NCBI GenBank assembly: GCA_913061315.1
Contig: CAJXUC010000009.1
Span: 1-64,000, forward strand
Reading direction: 5' to 3'
DNA: 64,000 nucleotides
Source of the DNA: an uncultured Gammaproteobacteria bacterium
GTDB lineage: Bacteria; Pseudomonadota; Gammaproteobacteria; GCA-001735895
Shown here: positions 1 through 8,655 of the stretch, one piece after another
Position numbering within the stretch: the first letter of the stretch is position 1
How the letters are laid out: every line of letters starts with the position of its first letter
Program-made: the position numbers and the translations under genes
Notes under the pieces: model-generated
What the model saw: the letters and a program-made list of their open reading frames with translations, nothing else
Database searches by the model: none
Told to the model about the DNA's origin: nothing

Positions 1-41
1 GCGTAGCGTCTCGTGGGCTCGGAGATGTGTATAAGAGACAG
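1..41 (+). other. Nextera sequencing adapter left on the contig end (artefact)
   Basis: Positions 8-41 match the 34-nt Nextera Read 2 transposase adapter, ending in the 19-bp Tn5 mosaic end at 23-41. Positions 1-7 match the last seven bases of a Nextera i7 index as it appears in the adapter (from memory, N709). This is untrimmed library sequence, not genome; real sequence begins at about 42. It also means the left edge is a contig end. Confidence 0.96.
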
Positions 42-195
42 CCAATGACCAATAATGAGAAAAAGTTGTGAACCATTTTTTAATATTTAACGTATTATTT
101 TTGTTATATTTAGGAATCTATCTTATTATGTGAGCTAGATACATTGAATGCACATTTAAACTCAATCTCTTTGTCAATAATAAATTTAGAGCATT

Positions 196-456
196 ATGGA
201 AATTAAATCAGTGACCGCAAGCGAAAACAAAAAAACACCACTACCCAGTGATGAAGAAAGCAGTAGGGGTTTGCTGCCTTTGGCGGGGTGGGTTGGTGTT
301 ATTATCGCTGCACCTTTTTTTTTGTGGGTGCCACTTGGATTCACCGGGCTTATACCCTCCATGATTGATGTATTTGGTGTTGTTGGACTTCGTATCCCAG
401 CGGGAGTCACTATTGCAGGGCTTTTGTTAGCCGCAGTGGGATTTCATCGAGTTTAA
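196..456 (+). CDS. Small membrane protein, unknown function
   Basis: 86 residues. A polar N-terminus (about residues 1-24, rich in Ser, Glu and Lys) is followed by two hydrophobic stretches at about 28-52 and 60-84, which suggests a small two-helix inner-membrane protein. A weak Shine-Dalgarno-like AGAG lies just before the ATG. It is the first of three short co-oriented genes (next at 515 and 697). I do not recognise the family. A small accessory subunit of a transporter lying to the left of the contig break is one possibility, but that is only inference from size and position. Confidence 0.6.
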   Translation: MEIKSVTASENKKTPLPSDEESSRGLLPLAGWVGVIIAAPFFLWVPLGFTGLIPSMIDVFGVVGLRIPAGVTIAGLLLAAVGFHRV

Positions 457-514
457 AAGGGAGAATCCGGACCCTTAACCGGACAAACGACTATTATTTT
501 GTAAGGAGTTTAGC

Positions 515-700
515 ATGTTCAAACTATCCGATTTTTTTATACTGCTCGCGGTAGCCGTGTCTTTTGCCGTTTCTGGGCTATTATGGTTTGAAGGCAATCA
601 AATTGAAGGATTATTTACTGCAATATGGGTACCTTCTATTCTTGCATTCGGTATTTACTTCAAATTGTCTAGCTTATTGGCACGGAGAGATCAATCATGA
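515..700 (+). CDS. Small membrane protein, unknown function
   Basis: 61 residues. Two hydrophobic segments (about 6-24 and 32-52) flank a short loop with an FEGN sequence, and the C-terminus is basic (ARR). A strong ribosome binding site, AAGGAG, sits six bases before the ATG, which makes this a convincing gene despite its size. Its TGA overlaps the ATG of the next small gene (ATGA at 697-700), so the two are translationally coupled. Family not recognised. Confidence 0.68.
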   Translation: MFKLSDFFILLAVAVSFAVSGLLWFEGNQIEGLFTAIWVPSILAFGIYFKLSSLLARRDQS

Positions 701-861
701 TGGCTGATAATTTGATCTATACCGCTATGTTTGTATTTGCAATTATGCTTATTGGTTTGGTACTAACTTTCATAGAATTTCATTACGGAGCACCAAAACG
801 CCAGCAAGAGAGAGCAAAGAAAAATCCTGAAGAAGCTGGTGGTGACAAGCCAGCCCGCTAG
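697..861 (+). CDS. Very small single-TM protein, unknown function
   Basis: 54 residues. The start overlaps the previous stop (ATGA). A second in-frame ATG follows at once, so the start could be 697 or 700. One strong hydrophobic helix (about residues 7-28) is followed by a charged tail rich in Lys, Arg, Glu and Gln that ends in KPAR, so this is a single-pass protein with a cytoplasm-type tail. It is tightly coupled to the 61-residue gene and the pair probably acts together. The architecture resembles small accessory subunits of transporters, but I cannot assign a family. Confidence 0.6.
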   Translation: MMADNLIYTAMFVFAIMLIGLVLTFIEFHYGAPKRQQERAKKNPEEAGGDKPAR

Positions 862-974
862 AAAATTGAATTTTATATAGCTCACTCATGAGCTAAAACT
901 AGTGGAATGGCAGACTCAGTTTCTTGGTTCGAATTGTAAAACTGCGATGATATTAAAATTTAACTTCAAGTTAA

Positions 975-991
975 GAGGGGCCAAGCCCCTC
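975..991 (-). terminator. Hairpin between convergent genes, likely terminator
   Basis: A perfect 7-bp GC-rich stem (GAGGGGC / GCCCCTC) with a 3-nt loop lies between the small membrane genes (+) and mmsA (-). It is followed on both sides by A/T-rich sequence (TTAACTT on the minus strand). It probably ends the mmsA transcript and may act in both directions. A second, weaker 7-bp palindromic stem (TAGCTCA / TGAGCTA) is at 878-895. Confidence 0.6.
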
Positions 992-1022
992 AATTTAATA
1001 GTTATGGGTAAATAACCACTCA

Positions 1023-2597
1023 TTAACTAGCAACGCAGCTTCGCACAGTATCATCCTTGCTGGTATTATTTACTGCATTAATTGCAGGATCAACCACCCG
1101 AATTGTTGCTACTTTATTTTGTGTAAAAAAGTCCACAGCATCCTTCCCTTGAACTTTATTATTACCGATTAGTGAACCTTTAATACCGCCAAATGGCAGG
1201 TAAGGATGGGGAGCACAAATACCCACATTAACTCCAACCATGCCAACATCAGCTTCCTGAATAAACTTTTCGGTATAAAAGCTATTTTGAGTAAAGATAA
1301 CGGCACCATTACCCATTGGGTGATCACTGATAGCATCCAGTGCCCGGTCAATACAACCTAGTTTATGAATACTCAGTACTGGACCAAAAATCTCTTCTTT
1401 TGAAATACGCATCTCGGGCGTGACATCGGTAAAAATAGTCGGTCCAATAAAGTAACCATCTTTGTTACTGTCATCCATATCAGGATTCCGGCCATCCAAT
1501 AACAACGTAGCCCCTTCGGCCAAACCAATTTCAATATAATTTGCAATTTTATTTTTAGCGCTGGCGGAAATAACGGGGCCCATAAAGACACTGTCATCGC
1601 TGGCATCTCCAAGGGTTACGCCCTTCGATGCTTCTAATAAGCGTTCCACTAGTTCATCGTGAATTTCTGGCACACAAACGATATTAGAAATAGCCAAACA
1701 GCGCTGCCCTGCCGAACCATAACCCGACATAAGGATATTCTCTATAAGTAAGTCCATTGGTGCATCTTCCATGACCACACAGAAATTTTTCGCACCACCC
1801 AGCAACATTGCAATTTTCCCACCGCGACCACAACCTTCTGCAATCGCTTTGGCCGTTGGTGTTGAACCAACTAAACAGACACCTACAACATTTTCATCTT
1901 CGTACCAGGCTTCGACGACTTCACGATCACCATGAACAATATTTACAACGCCCTCAGGTAAGCCAATATCAACCAATAACTGCATCATTTTTTGCATGAA
2001 AAGAGGTGATTCAGTCGATGGTTTATAAACAAACGTGTTGCCAGTACCTATTGCAAAAGGAATAAACCATCCAAAGACCAGCGCCGGAAAGTTAAAGGGT
2101 GCAACGCCACAAAATACGCCCATCGGCGCTTTAATGACACGACCGTTAATATTGTTTGCAATACCTTGTATAGTTTCACCCTGCAATAATGCAGGAATAC
2201 TGCAAGCCATTTGAAGAATTTCTATGACACGCATCACTTCGCCACGCGCTTCAGCAATGTGCTTAGCTTGGTCAACTGCAATTGACTGAGCGAGCATTTC
2301 TTTATTGTCTTGCATCGCACGGACCATTAAGAAAATATAGTCCATGCGTTGTGGTAATGGTCGTTTGCTCCACGTTTTAAAAGCTTCGGCAGCGGCAGCG
2401 GTTGCTTGACGAGATGTCTTCACAGTTCCAAGAGGCACGCTGCCTATCTTGGTGCCATTCGATGGGTTAAAAAGGGGGGCACTTTCCCCATGGCTACTAT
2501 CAAGCCATTCCCCATTAATATGATCTTTAATTTGGATTGGTTGGGCTAACCATTCGTCACTGAAAAGGCGCGATGTATTTGGTTTTTTATCTGTCAT
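1023..2597 (-). CDS. mmsA: Methylmalonate-semialdehyde dehydrogenase (CoA-acylating)
   Basis: 524 residues, about the family's usual length. It oxidises (methyl)malonate semialdehyde to propionyl-CoA or acetyl-CoA with NAD+ and CoA, in valine or thymine breakdown and in myo-inositol breakdown. Visible features are the full aldehyde dehydrogenase fold, the APFNFP region at about 166-171, the GSTP cofactor loop at about 244-247, and the catalytic Cys300 in GSAGQRC. The RC context around the Cys is typical of MmsA. The C-terminus has a 30-residue polar tail. No other mms or valine-pathway gene is adjacent; it appears to be transcribed alone and ends at the hairpin at 975-991. Confidence 0.93.
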   Translation of the reverse strand: MTDKKPNTSRLFSDEWLAQPIQIKDHINGEWLDSSHGESAPLFNPSNGTKIGSVPLGTVKTSRQATAAAAEAFKTWSKRPLPQRMDYIFLMVRAMQDNKEMLAQSIAVDQAKHIAEARGEVMRVIEILQMACSIPALLQGETIQGIANNINGRVIKAPMGVFCGVAPFNFPALVFGWFIPFAIGTGNTFVYKPSTESPLFMQKMMQLLVDIGLPEGVVNIVHGDREVVEAWYEDENVVGVCLVGSTPTAKAIAEGCGRGGKIAMLLGGAKNFCVVMEDAPMDLLIENILMSGYGSAGQRCLAISNIVCVPEIHDELVERLLEASKGVTLGDASDDSVFMGPVISASAKNKIANYIEIGLAEGATLLLDGRNPDMDDSNKDGYFIGPTIFTDVTPEMRISKEEIFGPVLSIHKLGCIDRALDAISDHPMGNGAVIFTQNSFYTEKFIQEADVGMVGVNVGICAPHPYLPFGGIKGSLIGNNKVQGKDAVDFFTQNKVATIRVVDPAINAVNNTSKDDTVRSCVAS

Positions 2598-2898
2598 GAA
2601 ATAAAAGATCCTTTAAAAATTAAATCGAATAGATAATAATTTATTGCGCAAAAACACACGCCACATTAAATTATTGAAACAATACATTAAGGTAGTTCTG
2701 AATTCAGTTAATTTTTCTGAGACGCAATGAAATAATTTTATTAAAAAATATTAGCATTGTTTGGTCATTAACTTAGTGCCTCAAATCATCACTACTTGAA
2801 ATGTTAAAGACCAAAATGTAAAAAGTCACTTTACGATTATCCTTAGAGTACTTTAGCGTGTTATTAATATTGCTTTCTAGGAAAAAATAAGGCCACCG
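2598..2898. other. Intergenic, mmsA / selD divergent region
   Basis: About 300 A/T-rich bases between the divergently transcribed mmsA and selD. Apart from the selD promoter further right (2899-2927), I see no gene, repeat or RNA structure. The mmsA promoter must lie in its left part but I could not single it out. Confidence 0.5.
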
Positions 2899-2927
2899 TT
2901 GTAGGAATTTTAACTTTATCATATAAA
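2899..2927 (+). promoter_or_regulatory. Predicted sigma-70 promoter for selD fusion gene
   Basis: TTGTAG (2899-2904), a 17-base spacer and TATAAA (2922-2927) lie 65 bases before the selD ATG. This is a good match to the -35/-10 consensus with ideal spacing. Predicted by eye only. Confidence 0.5.
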
Positions 2928-2992
2928 CTGTTCTGATAAACTTTATGCTTAAAATTTCTACTAACTGATCGGAGACTCTTCTGAGTTAATGC

Positions 2993-5260
2993 ATGAAATT
3001 CAATCAAGAACCTGTCGTTAAAGATCTTGTTCTCATCGGCGGCGGGCATAGCCATGTCGCAGTTATAAAAATGTTTGGGATGAAGCCAATGCCTGGTGTT
3101 CGGCTAACATTGATTGCACGGGACGTGCAAACACCCTACTCCGGTATGTTGCCGGGTTATGTTGCGGGGCATTATGATTACGATCAGGCGCATGTCGACT
3201 TAAGACCATTGACTCAGTTTGCCTCTGCTCGTTTATTTCATGACACGGCCATTGGTATCGACACCAACAACAAACAAATTATTTGTAAAAACCGACCACC
3301 CGTCAGTTATGACCTATTATCAATCAATATTGGTTCGCGACCTGAAATAGCGACTGTGCCAGGTGCCTCTGAATTTACTACACCAGTAAAGCCAATTAAT
3401 CGTTTTGTCGATCGTTGGCATCAACTTGTGCAGCGAGTACTCAAAAAAAATGGCCCGCATAGAATTGCTGTAGTTGGCGCCGGTGCTGCTGGTGTTGAGA
3501 TTCTACTGGCGATTCAATTTCGATTGCGTCAACTACTCGACCAACACCAACGCGCTAATGAACAGCTTGAATTTCATTTAATCAGTAAAAGTAAACAGAT
3601 CATGCCGTCATTTCCAGTGGCAGTCGCAGAAAAGTTTGAGCATATTCTGACCCAACGACAGGTTCGAGTGCATCGTGGTGCCGAGGCTATACTGGCAGAC
3701 GCAGGCGGATTGAATCTAATTGACGGCAGTCGGATAGCACTAGATGAAGTATTATGGGTTACTGGGGCGAGCGCACCCCAGTGGATAAAAGATTCTGGCT
3801 TAGCTGTCGATGAGCGTGGTTTTATGCAAGCCAACGATCAACTTCAGTCAACTTCTCATAACGATATTTTTGGTGCTGGTGATATTGTTAATGTGGCCAA
3901 CTATCCTCGTGCTAAAGCGGGTGTTTTTGCGGTCCGCCAAGGTAAGCCCTTGGCTGATAATTTGCGCCGAGCTTTGTTAGCTCGTCCGTTAAAGCCCTTC
4001 AAACCACAGAAAGCTCTGCTTTCGCTCGTTAGTAGTGGCGATAAATATGCCGTTGCCAATAAGTCATTCATTAATTTTGGCGGTAAATTCGTATGGGCTT
4101 GGAAAGACTGGATTGATCGTCGTTGGGTGGCGCAGTATTCTGATCTCCCCAAAATGAACGACCAGCACAAGACCAGTATAGATCCTAGTCTAGCTGACAA
4201 AAACACCTTGAAAGATATCTCTGCTATTGCCATGCGTTGCGGTGGTTGTGGTGCCAAGGTGGGTGCTAATGTGCTGAGTCAAGCTATTTCTGAACTCAAG
4301 CCAGCCCCCCGCGATGATATATTAATTGGCCTGCATGAACCCGATGATGCCGCGGTGGTCGAGGTGCCTGCTGGCAAGGTCATGGTGCATACTGTCGATT
4401 ACTTTCGTTCATTCATCGACGACCCCTACACCTTCGGCCAAATTGCAGCAAACCACAGCCTGAGCGACATTTTTGCAATGGGTGCTGAACCACAATCTGC
4501 ATTAGCAATTGCCACCGTGCCATTTGGCATTGAAGTCAAAGTCGAAGACACTTTGCGCCAACTGATGGCAGGCGCAATGCTGATGCTGAATGATGCCAAT
4601 GCAGCTTTAGTGGGTGGACATACCAGTGAAGGTGCCGAACTGGCTTTAGGGTTTTCCGTCAATGGTTTGGCTGATCGTGAAAAAATACTGCGCAAAGCTG
4701 GCATGCAAAGAGGCGATGTTTTGATCTTAACCAAGGCACTTGGTACAGGCACCTTGTTTGCCGCCGATATGCAACAAAAAGCCAAAGGCCGATGGATAGA
4801 CGAAGCCATCATGTCGATGGTGCAATCGAATCGAATTGCTTCAAAGGTTTTATTTTTGCATGGTGCAACAGCTTGTACCGACGTCACCGGATTTGGCCTG
4901 TTGGGACATCTAGTCGAGATGATCAAGCCATCAGGGGTCGATGTTGAAATTGACCTACAGTCTCTGCCACTTATCGAGGGTGCATTAGAGACTGTTGAGA
5001 TGGGTATTTTAAGTTCATTGCAGCCTGCCAACGTTCGATTGCGTCGAGCCATTCTCAATAGACAGGCCGCGTCCGAGAGTGTTTTATATCCATTGGTATT
5101 TGATCCACAAACGTCTGGCGGTTTGCTTGCTAGCATACCTGCTGTGAAGGCTGATGAGTGTCTGCAGCAATTGATTCAGGCTGGCTATTCTCGTTCTGCA
5201 ATCGTTGGTCGGGTAGTCGTTGAAAGCGATAATTTGGAACCTGTCACTCTTATTGTTTAA
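2993..5260 (+). CDS. selD: SelD fused to N-terminal FAD/NADH dehydrogenase-like domain
   Basis: 755 residues in two parts. Residues 1-about 400 are a pyridine nucleotide-disulphide oxidoreductase (NDH-2 like) with dinucleotide-binding motifs IGGGHSH near 15-21 and VVGAGAAG near 159-166, and a third FAD motif around FGAGD. Residues about 410-755 are selenide, water dikinase, which makes selenophosphate from selenide and ATP. The active site reads C419-G-A-K422, so the catalytic residue is Cys (not Sec) with the essential Lys three residues later. Such fusions are known in bacteria; the role of the oxidoreductase half (perhaps delivering or reducing selenium) is not settled. No selA, selB or selU is adjacent, so the most likely consumer visible here is SenB at 27.8 kb. 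GGAG before the ATG supports the start, though the spacing is long. Confidence 0.93.
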   Translation: MKFNQEPVVKDLVLIGGGHSHVAVIKMFGMKPMPGVRLTLIARDVQTPYSGMLPGYVAGHYDYDQAHVDLRPLTQFASARLFHDTAIGIDTNNKQIICKNRPPVSYDLLSINIGSRPEIATVPGASEFTTPVKPINRFVDRWHQLVQRVLKKNGPHRIAVVGAGAAGVEILLAIQFRLRQLLDQHQRANEQLEFHLISKSKQIMPSFPVAVAEKFEHILTQRQVRVHRGAEAILADAGGLNLIDGSRIALDEVLWVTGASAPQWIKDSGLAVDERGFMQANDQLQSTSHNDIFGAGDIVNVANYPRAKAGVFAVRQGKPLADNLRRALLARPLKPFKPQKALLSLVSSGDKYAVANKSFINFGGKFVWAWKDWIDRRWVAQYSDLPKMNDQHKTSIDPSLADKNTLKDISAIAMRCGGCGAKVGANVLSQAISELKPAPRDDILIGLHEPDDAAVVEVPAGKVMVHTVDYFRSFIDDPYTFGQIAANHSLSDIFAMGAEPQSALAIATVPFGIEVKVEDTLRQLMAGAMLMLNDANAALVGGHTSEGAELALGFSVNGLADREKILRKAGMQRGDVLILTKALGTGTLFAADMQQKAKGRWIDEAIMSMVQSNRIASKVLFLHGATACTDVTGFGLLGHLVEMIKPSGVDVEIDLQSLPLIEGALETVEMGILSSLQPANVRLRRAILNRQAASESVLYPLVFDPQTSGGLLASIPAVKADECLQQLIQAGYSRSAIVGRVVVESDNLEPVTLIV

Positions 5261-5769
5261 AAATTAAAAAATTTATTTTAAAACAATGTGCTCAACATAA
5301 ACCGCCTCAAATTAATCAATAATCAATCAACACTTTATGGGAAGCAGTTTCACCTACTGAATAATCACGAGCTTAATTTTTGCTTTACCGCCAAAGGATA
5401 AAGTTGCCCTCGCCTTATTAGCCCTTCGGTTGGTAGCGTCGAACTCCGACCGAATTGTAGAATGTGATGTGGTCTGTCAGTCAAAAGCTTCGATAATCCT
5501 GGTGAATAGCAAAACTTTTTCAGGTGTGTTAATGATAATCACTTCAATCTTTATTCTCAAAGCTAATGGACTTAAACCCCCTGTTTAGAAAACAAAAACC
5601 ATTACATCAAAGATGCTGCTAAGTTGCTCTCTGATTTATTATATGAGATTACTATTATTAGGTTATAGCTCAAATTTTCATTACAATGAACTTTGAATCG
5701 TCACTAACGTGAAGAAAGTTCTAACCAGAATCATCGGTCTAAACCCAAATTTAACGGAAACCAACTGAC
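5261..5769. other. Intergenic region without a recognisable gene
   Basis: About 500 bases. One open stretch without a proper start (about 5358-5588, +) encodes no family I recognise and has no ribosome binding site. A Fur-box-like sequence lies at 5528-5546. No RNA structure or repeat was obvious. Confidence 0.4.
5528..5546. promoter_or_regulatory. Weak Fur-box-like sequence
   Basis: 14 of 19 positions match the Fur consensus, centred on an intact AATGATAATC core. It lies 224 bases before the oxaloacetate decarboxylase-like gene, which is far for a repressor site, and the right half is poor. Low-confidence call; the better site in this window is at 15762-15780. Confidence 0.22.
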
Positions 5770-6630
5770 ATGCACTGGCAAAATAGACGAGAATTTTTTC
5801 GTGCTCATCTGGAGAGTAAAACTTGTGCTTACCCTGCTTCTGTTTACGACCCTATTTCCTCTAGGATCGCAGAAGATCTTGGGTTTGAAGTGGGTATGTT
5901 TGCTGGGTCGGTTGCATCTTTAACGGTACTGGGTGATCCAGATTATATATTGCTCACGCTCAATGAATTTGCACAGCAGACTTATCGTATTTGTCGGGCT
6001 AGCCAACTACCGATTATGGTCGATGCAGATCATGGGTATGGCAACGCTTTGAACGTGAAGCGCACGGTTGAAGAGCTAGAATCAGCTGGAGTGTCTGCAC
6101 TTTCAATAGAAGATACTGAATTACCTCGCCCATTCGGTAGCGGGGGTAAAATCAACTTAATCTCAATTGAAGAAGGTGTTGGTAAAATGAAGGCGGCAGT
6201 GGCTAGCCGATCAGACCCTTCGCTTGTCATTGCCGCTCGTAGTAGTGCTATTTCGGTCACTGGCATTGACGACACTCTTGCCAGAATTAAGGCCTATCAA
6301 GAAACGGGCGTCGATGCTATTTTCCTGACTGGTATCAAACAAAAGCAACAACTCGAAGCCATTACCCAAGAATGTAAGCTACCATTATTTTTAGGCGGCG
6401 CCGGTGATGACATTATGGACTTGAATTATCTCGCTTCTCAGAATGTCAGCCTTTGCTTGCAAGGACACCAACCGGTCATGGCAGCCATACAAGCAACTTA
6501 CGACACACTCAAAGCGTTACGAGAGGGTGTTAAACCGAGCGATCTTAACAATCGTTTCAATAAAAAGTTGATAAATCAATGGTCGAAAGTCGACGTTTAT
6601 GATCAGTGGATAAAGGACTTTTTGGAGTAG
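5770..6630 (+). CDS. Oxaloacetate decarboxylase-like protein (PEP mutase / isocitrate lyase superfamily)
   Basis: 286 residues, the normal length for the family. It follows the pattern of Pseudomonas PA4872-type oxaloacetate decarboxylase: ASVYDP near residue 18, FAGSVAS near 44, the metal-binding DADHGYGNA loop near 83-91, SIEDTELP near 113-120, and an AARS segment where relatives have ARTN. The family decarboxylates oxaloacetate to pyruvate in a Mg-dependent reaction in the cytoplasm. The residue change in the AR(T/S) strand and the general promiscuity of the superfamily leave the exact substrate open. A GGAAA sequence nine bases ahead supports the ATG. It is followed after 3 bases by the methyltransferase gene, so the two form an operon. 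Confidence 0.82.
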   Translation: MHWQNRREFFRAHLESKTCAYPASVYDPISSRIAEDLGFEVGMFAGSVASLTVLGDPDYILLTLNEFAQQTYRICRASQLPIMVDADHGYGNALNVKRTVEELESAGVSALSIEDTELPRPFGSGGKINLISIEEGVGKMKAAVASRSDPSLVIAARSSAISVTGIDDTLARIKAYQETGVDAIFLTGIKQKQQLEAITQECKLPLFLGGAGDDIMDLNYLASQNVSLCLQGHQPVMAAIQATYDTLKALREGVKPSDLNNRFNKKLINQWSKVDVYDQWIKDFLE

Positions 6631-6633
6631 CAT

Positions 6634-7107
6634 ATGTCTATATTTAAACCAACGCTCGACACCAAGGTACCACCACCGGTCGTTGCCACGATTATAGCAA
6701 TGGCGATGTGGAGCCTGTCAGCTTATGGGCCTGTTATTACTTTATCAGCCGAAATAACTGAAACTTTAATCCTCTTGTTAGTCATTGTAGGTGTTTCGTT
6801 CGACGTTTGTGGACTGCTCACTTTTCGCCAATCAAAAACAACCATTAACCCAATGGACCCGAACAAAACCACAGCCTTGGTAACCAGTGGCATTTACCGC
6901 TTTAGCCGCAATCCGATGTACGTTGGGCTTGTTTTATTTTTAACAGCATGGGCCATTCAACTTTCAATGTTATGGCCATTCATTGGCCCCGTACTTTTTA
7001 TTATCTATATTAATCAATTTCAAATTAAACCAGAAGAACGTGTGATGGAAAGTAAATTTGAAGATGAATATTCAACCTATAAAAATAAAGTCCGGCGCTG
7101 GCTTTAA
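6634..7107 (+). CDS. Isoprenylcysteine carboxyl methyltransferase-like membrane methyltransferase
   Basis: 157 residues with hydrophobic helices at about 17-35, 45-65, 100-112 and 113-128. The C-terminal half holds the signature of the ICMT / phospholipid methyltransferase-like family: GIYRFSRNPMYVG, then PEERVMESKFEDEYSTYKN near the end (the EE...F..EY..Y motif that binds S-adenosylmethionine). Bacterial members of this family are widespread and mostly uncharacterised; the substrate cannot be told from sequence. GGAG six bases before the ATG is a good ribosome binding site, and the gene begins 3 bases after the previous stop. Confidence 0.85.
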   Translation: MSIFKPTLDTKVPPPVVATIIAMAMWSLSAYGPVITLSAEITETLILLLVIVGVSFDVCGLLTFRQSKTTINPMDPNKTTALVTSGIYRFSRNPMYVGLVLFLTAWAIQLSMLWPFIGPVLFIIYINQFQIKPEERVMESKFEDEYSTYKNKVRRWL

Positions 7108-7249
7108 GCAAACTAAAGGTTTTAGTATAAGGTAAACAGAAAGAGCTTTTTATTGCTCTTAGCTCAAATGCTTTAAGTCATAATCTTTTAGTTGAAGGCA
7201 CTCTAACTACTGTTAGACTTCTTTTATATTTAGCTACGAACTTTCACTA

Positions 7250-8260
7250 ATGACAACTTCAACTATCGACATCAGCCTGACTGATATATACGATCTCGCC
7301 CAAACAACCTTGTTGAAATACGGCGCTAACCAGGAAACTGCAAATGCTGTTGCCAACACCGTCACTATTGCAGAAAGAGATGGTTCAATTTCCCATGGAC
7401 TTTTTCGTATTCCTGGATATATTAACGGGCTTAAAAGTAAAAAAGTTGATGGCACGGCCAAGCCCGAAATAGAGCAAGTCACACCAATCATCTTCCGATG
7501 TAACGCTAAAAATGGTTATGCGCCAGTCGCCCACCATTACAGCTTGCCCCTTCTGATTGAGGCCGCAAAAAAATTCGGTCTTGCTGCTGTCGCTATTCAA
7601 AATTCACACCATTTTGCCGCACTCTGGCCTGAAGTTGAACAAATCGCTGAGGCCGGATTAGTCGGACTCACCACAGTATCCTACCTGCCCTGGGTTGCAC
7701 CTGCTGGCGGAACAACACCCATATTTGGAACCAACCCAATGGGTTTTGCATGGCCCAGAGCTGGCAATAATCCAATTGTAATTGACATGGCAACTGCATC
7801 CATGGCGATGGGTGAAGTGATGATAGCTGCGCGCGATGGTCACGAAGTGCCACTGGGCACAGGGCTGTCCACCTCGGGCGAATTAACCACTGATGCTGCC
7901 GAAATTGTTAAAGGTGTTTTATTGCCATTCGGTGGTCATAAGGGATCCGCTATTGCATTGATGGTAGAACTGTTATCTGGCCCAATGGTTGGCGAAACCT
8001 TTTCTTATGAAACTCAGGCAAATGACAATGCGGAGGAAGGGCCTGCACGAGGCGGTCAATTCATTTTAGCAATGTCACCAAATATTCTGTCAGGGAAAAA
8101 TTCCAACAACCAGACGGATCGTTTTTTCGAAAAATATGATGCCATTAAAGGCGCCCGACTACCCGGTGCAAGAAGACATAAAAACAGAGAAGATAAGGGA
8201 CCTCGAGCCGTGAACGCCGCGTTGATAAAAACCATTAAACAGTTTCGAGACAATAATTGA
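7250..8260 (+). CDS. dpkA: Delta1-piperideine-2-carboxylate / pyrroline-2-carboxylate reductase-like (Ldh2 family)
   Basis: 336 residues, matching the Ldh2/MDH2 fold of NAD(P)H-dependent oxidoreductases. Segments resemble Pseudomonas DpkA closely: RDGSISHGLFRIPGY near 44-58, NSHHFAALWPEVE near 119-131, FGTNPMGFA near 163-171, and LPFGGHKGSA near 223-232. DpkA reduces cyclic imines from D-lysine or D-proline to L-pipecolate or L-proline. Ser-His in SHG and the HHFA region carry the catalytic and substrate residues in relatives. The start has no clear ribosome binding site. It is probably a separate unit from the pair upstream (142-base gap). Malate, lactate or ureidoglycolate dehydrogenase activity is less likely, because the NSHHFAALWP block is DpkA-like. 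Confidence 0.8.
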   Translation: MTTSTIDISLTDIYDLAQTTLLKYGANQETANAVANTVTIAERDGSISHGLFRIPGYINGLKSKKVDGTAKPEIEQVTPIIFRCNAKNGYAPVAHHYSLPLLIEAAKKFGLAAVAIQNSHHFAALWPEVEQIAEAGLVGLTTVSYLPWVAPAGGTTPIFGTNPMGFAWPRAGNNPIVIDMATASMAMGEVMIAARDGHEVPLGTGLSTSGELTTDAAEIVKGVLLPFGGHKGSAIALMVELLSGPMVGETFSYETQANDNAEEGPARGGQFILAMSPNILSGKNSNNQTDRFFEKYDAIKGARLPGARRHKNREDKGPRAVNAALIKTIKQFRDNN

Positions 8261-8307
8261 GAACCCAAAATTAAATAATCACCACAGTTAGGCCCATTTT
8301 TTACATG

Positions 8308-8655
8308 CTATAACAGATTCATCATCTCTAACGCTGACTCGCTTAACACTAATACAGCCATTCCCGTCATCGTTGCTAGCACCACGCTGTTAGTCTTCCA
8401 CATCAAACCAATGACACACAACAAGGCGATTATTTCTATTGAGCTCCCTTGCCTAACTGCGGGCACCAGAATGGCCATAAATGCACAGCCTGGCAATGCT
8501 TCAAGCACCGGTCGTAATCCCCCAATATGCCTAACTTGTAATCCAAGTAAGTATCCACCCACACGTGAAAGATAGACAATCACAGCTATCATTGCGATGG
8601 CAATCAAAACCTCTTTACTGTCAATCAGTTGCTCAAGCATATTTTCGGCACTCAT
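8308..8655 (-). CDS. azlD: AzlD-family branched-chain amino acid exporter subunit
   Basis: 115 residues, four predicted membrane helices, normal length for the small subunit of AzlCD-type exporters (branched-chain amino acids and their analogues; YgaH in E. coli). Typical sequence features are the Y-L-x-R-x-G-G-Y-L motif near residues 23-31 and LRPVLEALPGCAF near 43-55. The start overlaps the end of azlC by 23 bases, so the two are translationally coupled. Confidence 0.9.
   Translation of the reverse strand: MSAENMLEQLIDSKEVLIAIAMIAVIVYLSRVGGYLLGLQVRHIGGLRPVLEALPGCAFMAILVPAVRQGSSIEIIALLCVIGLMWKTNSVVLATMTGMAVLVLSESALEMMNLL

Noticed and set aside
4426..5136. 236-codon open frame opposite the selD domain
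   Set aside because: Antisense shadow of a well supported gene, with no family match or ribosome binding site.
5358..5588. 75-codon open stretch between selD and the decarboxylase gene
   Set aside because: No start codon with ribosome binding site near its beginning and no similarity I could recognise.
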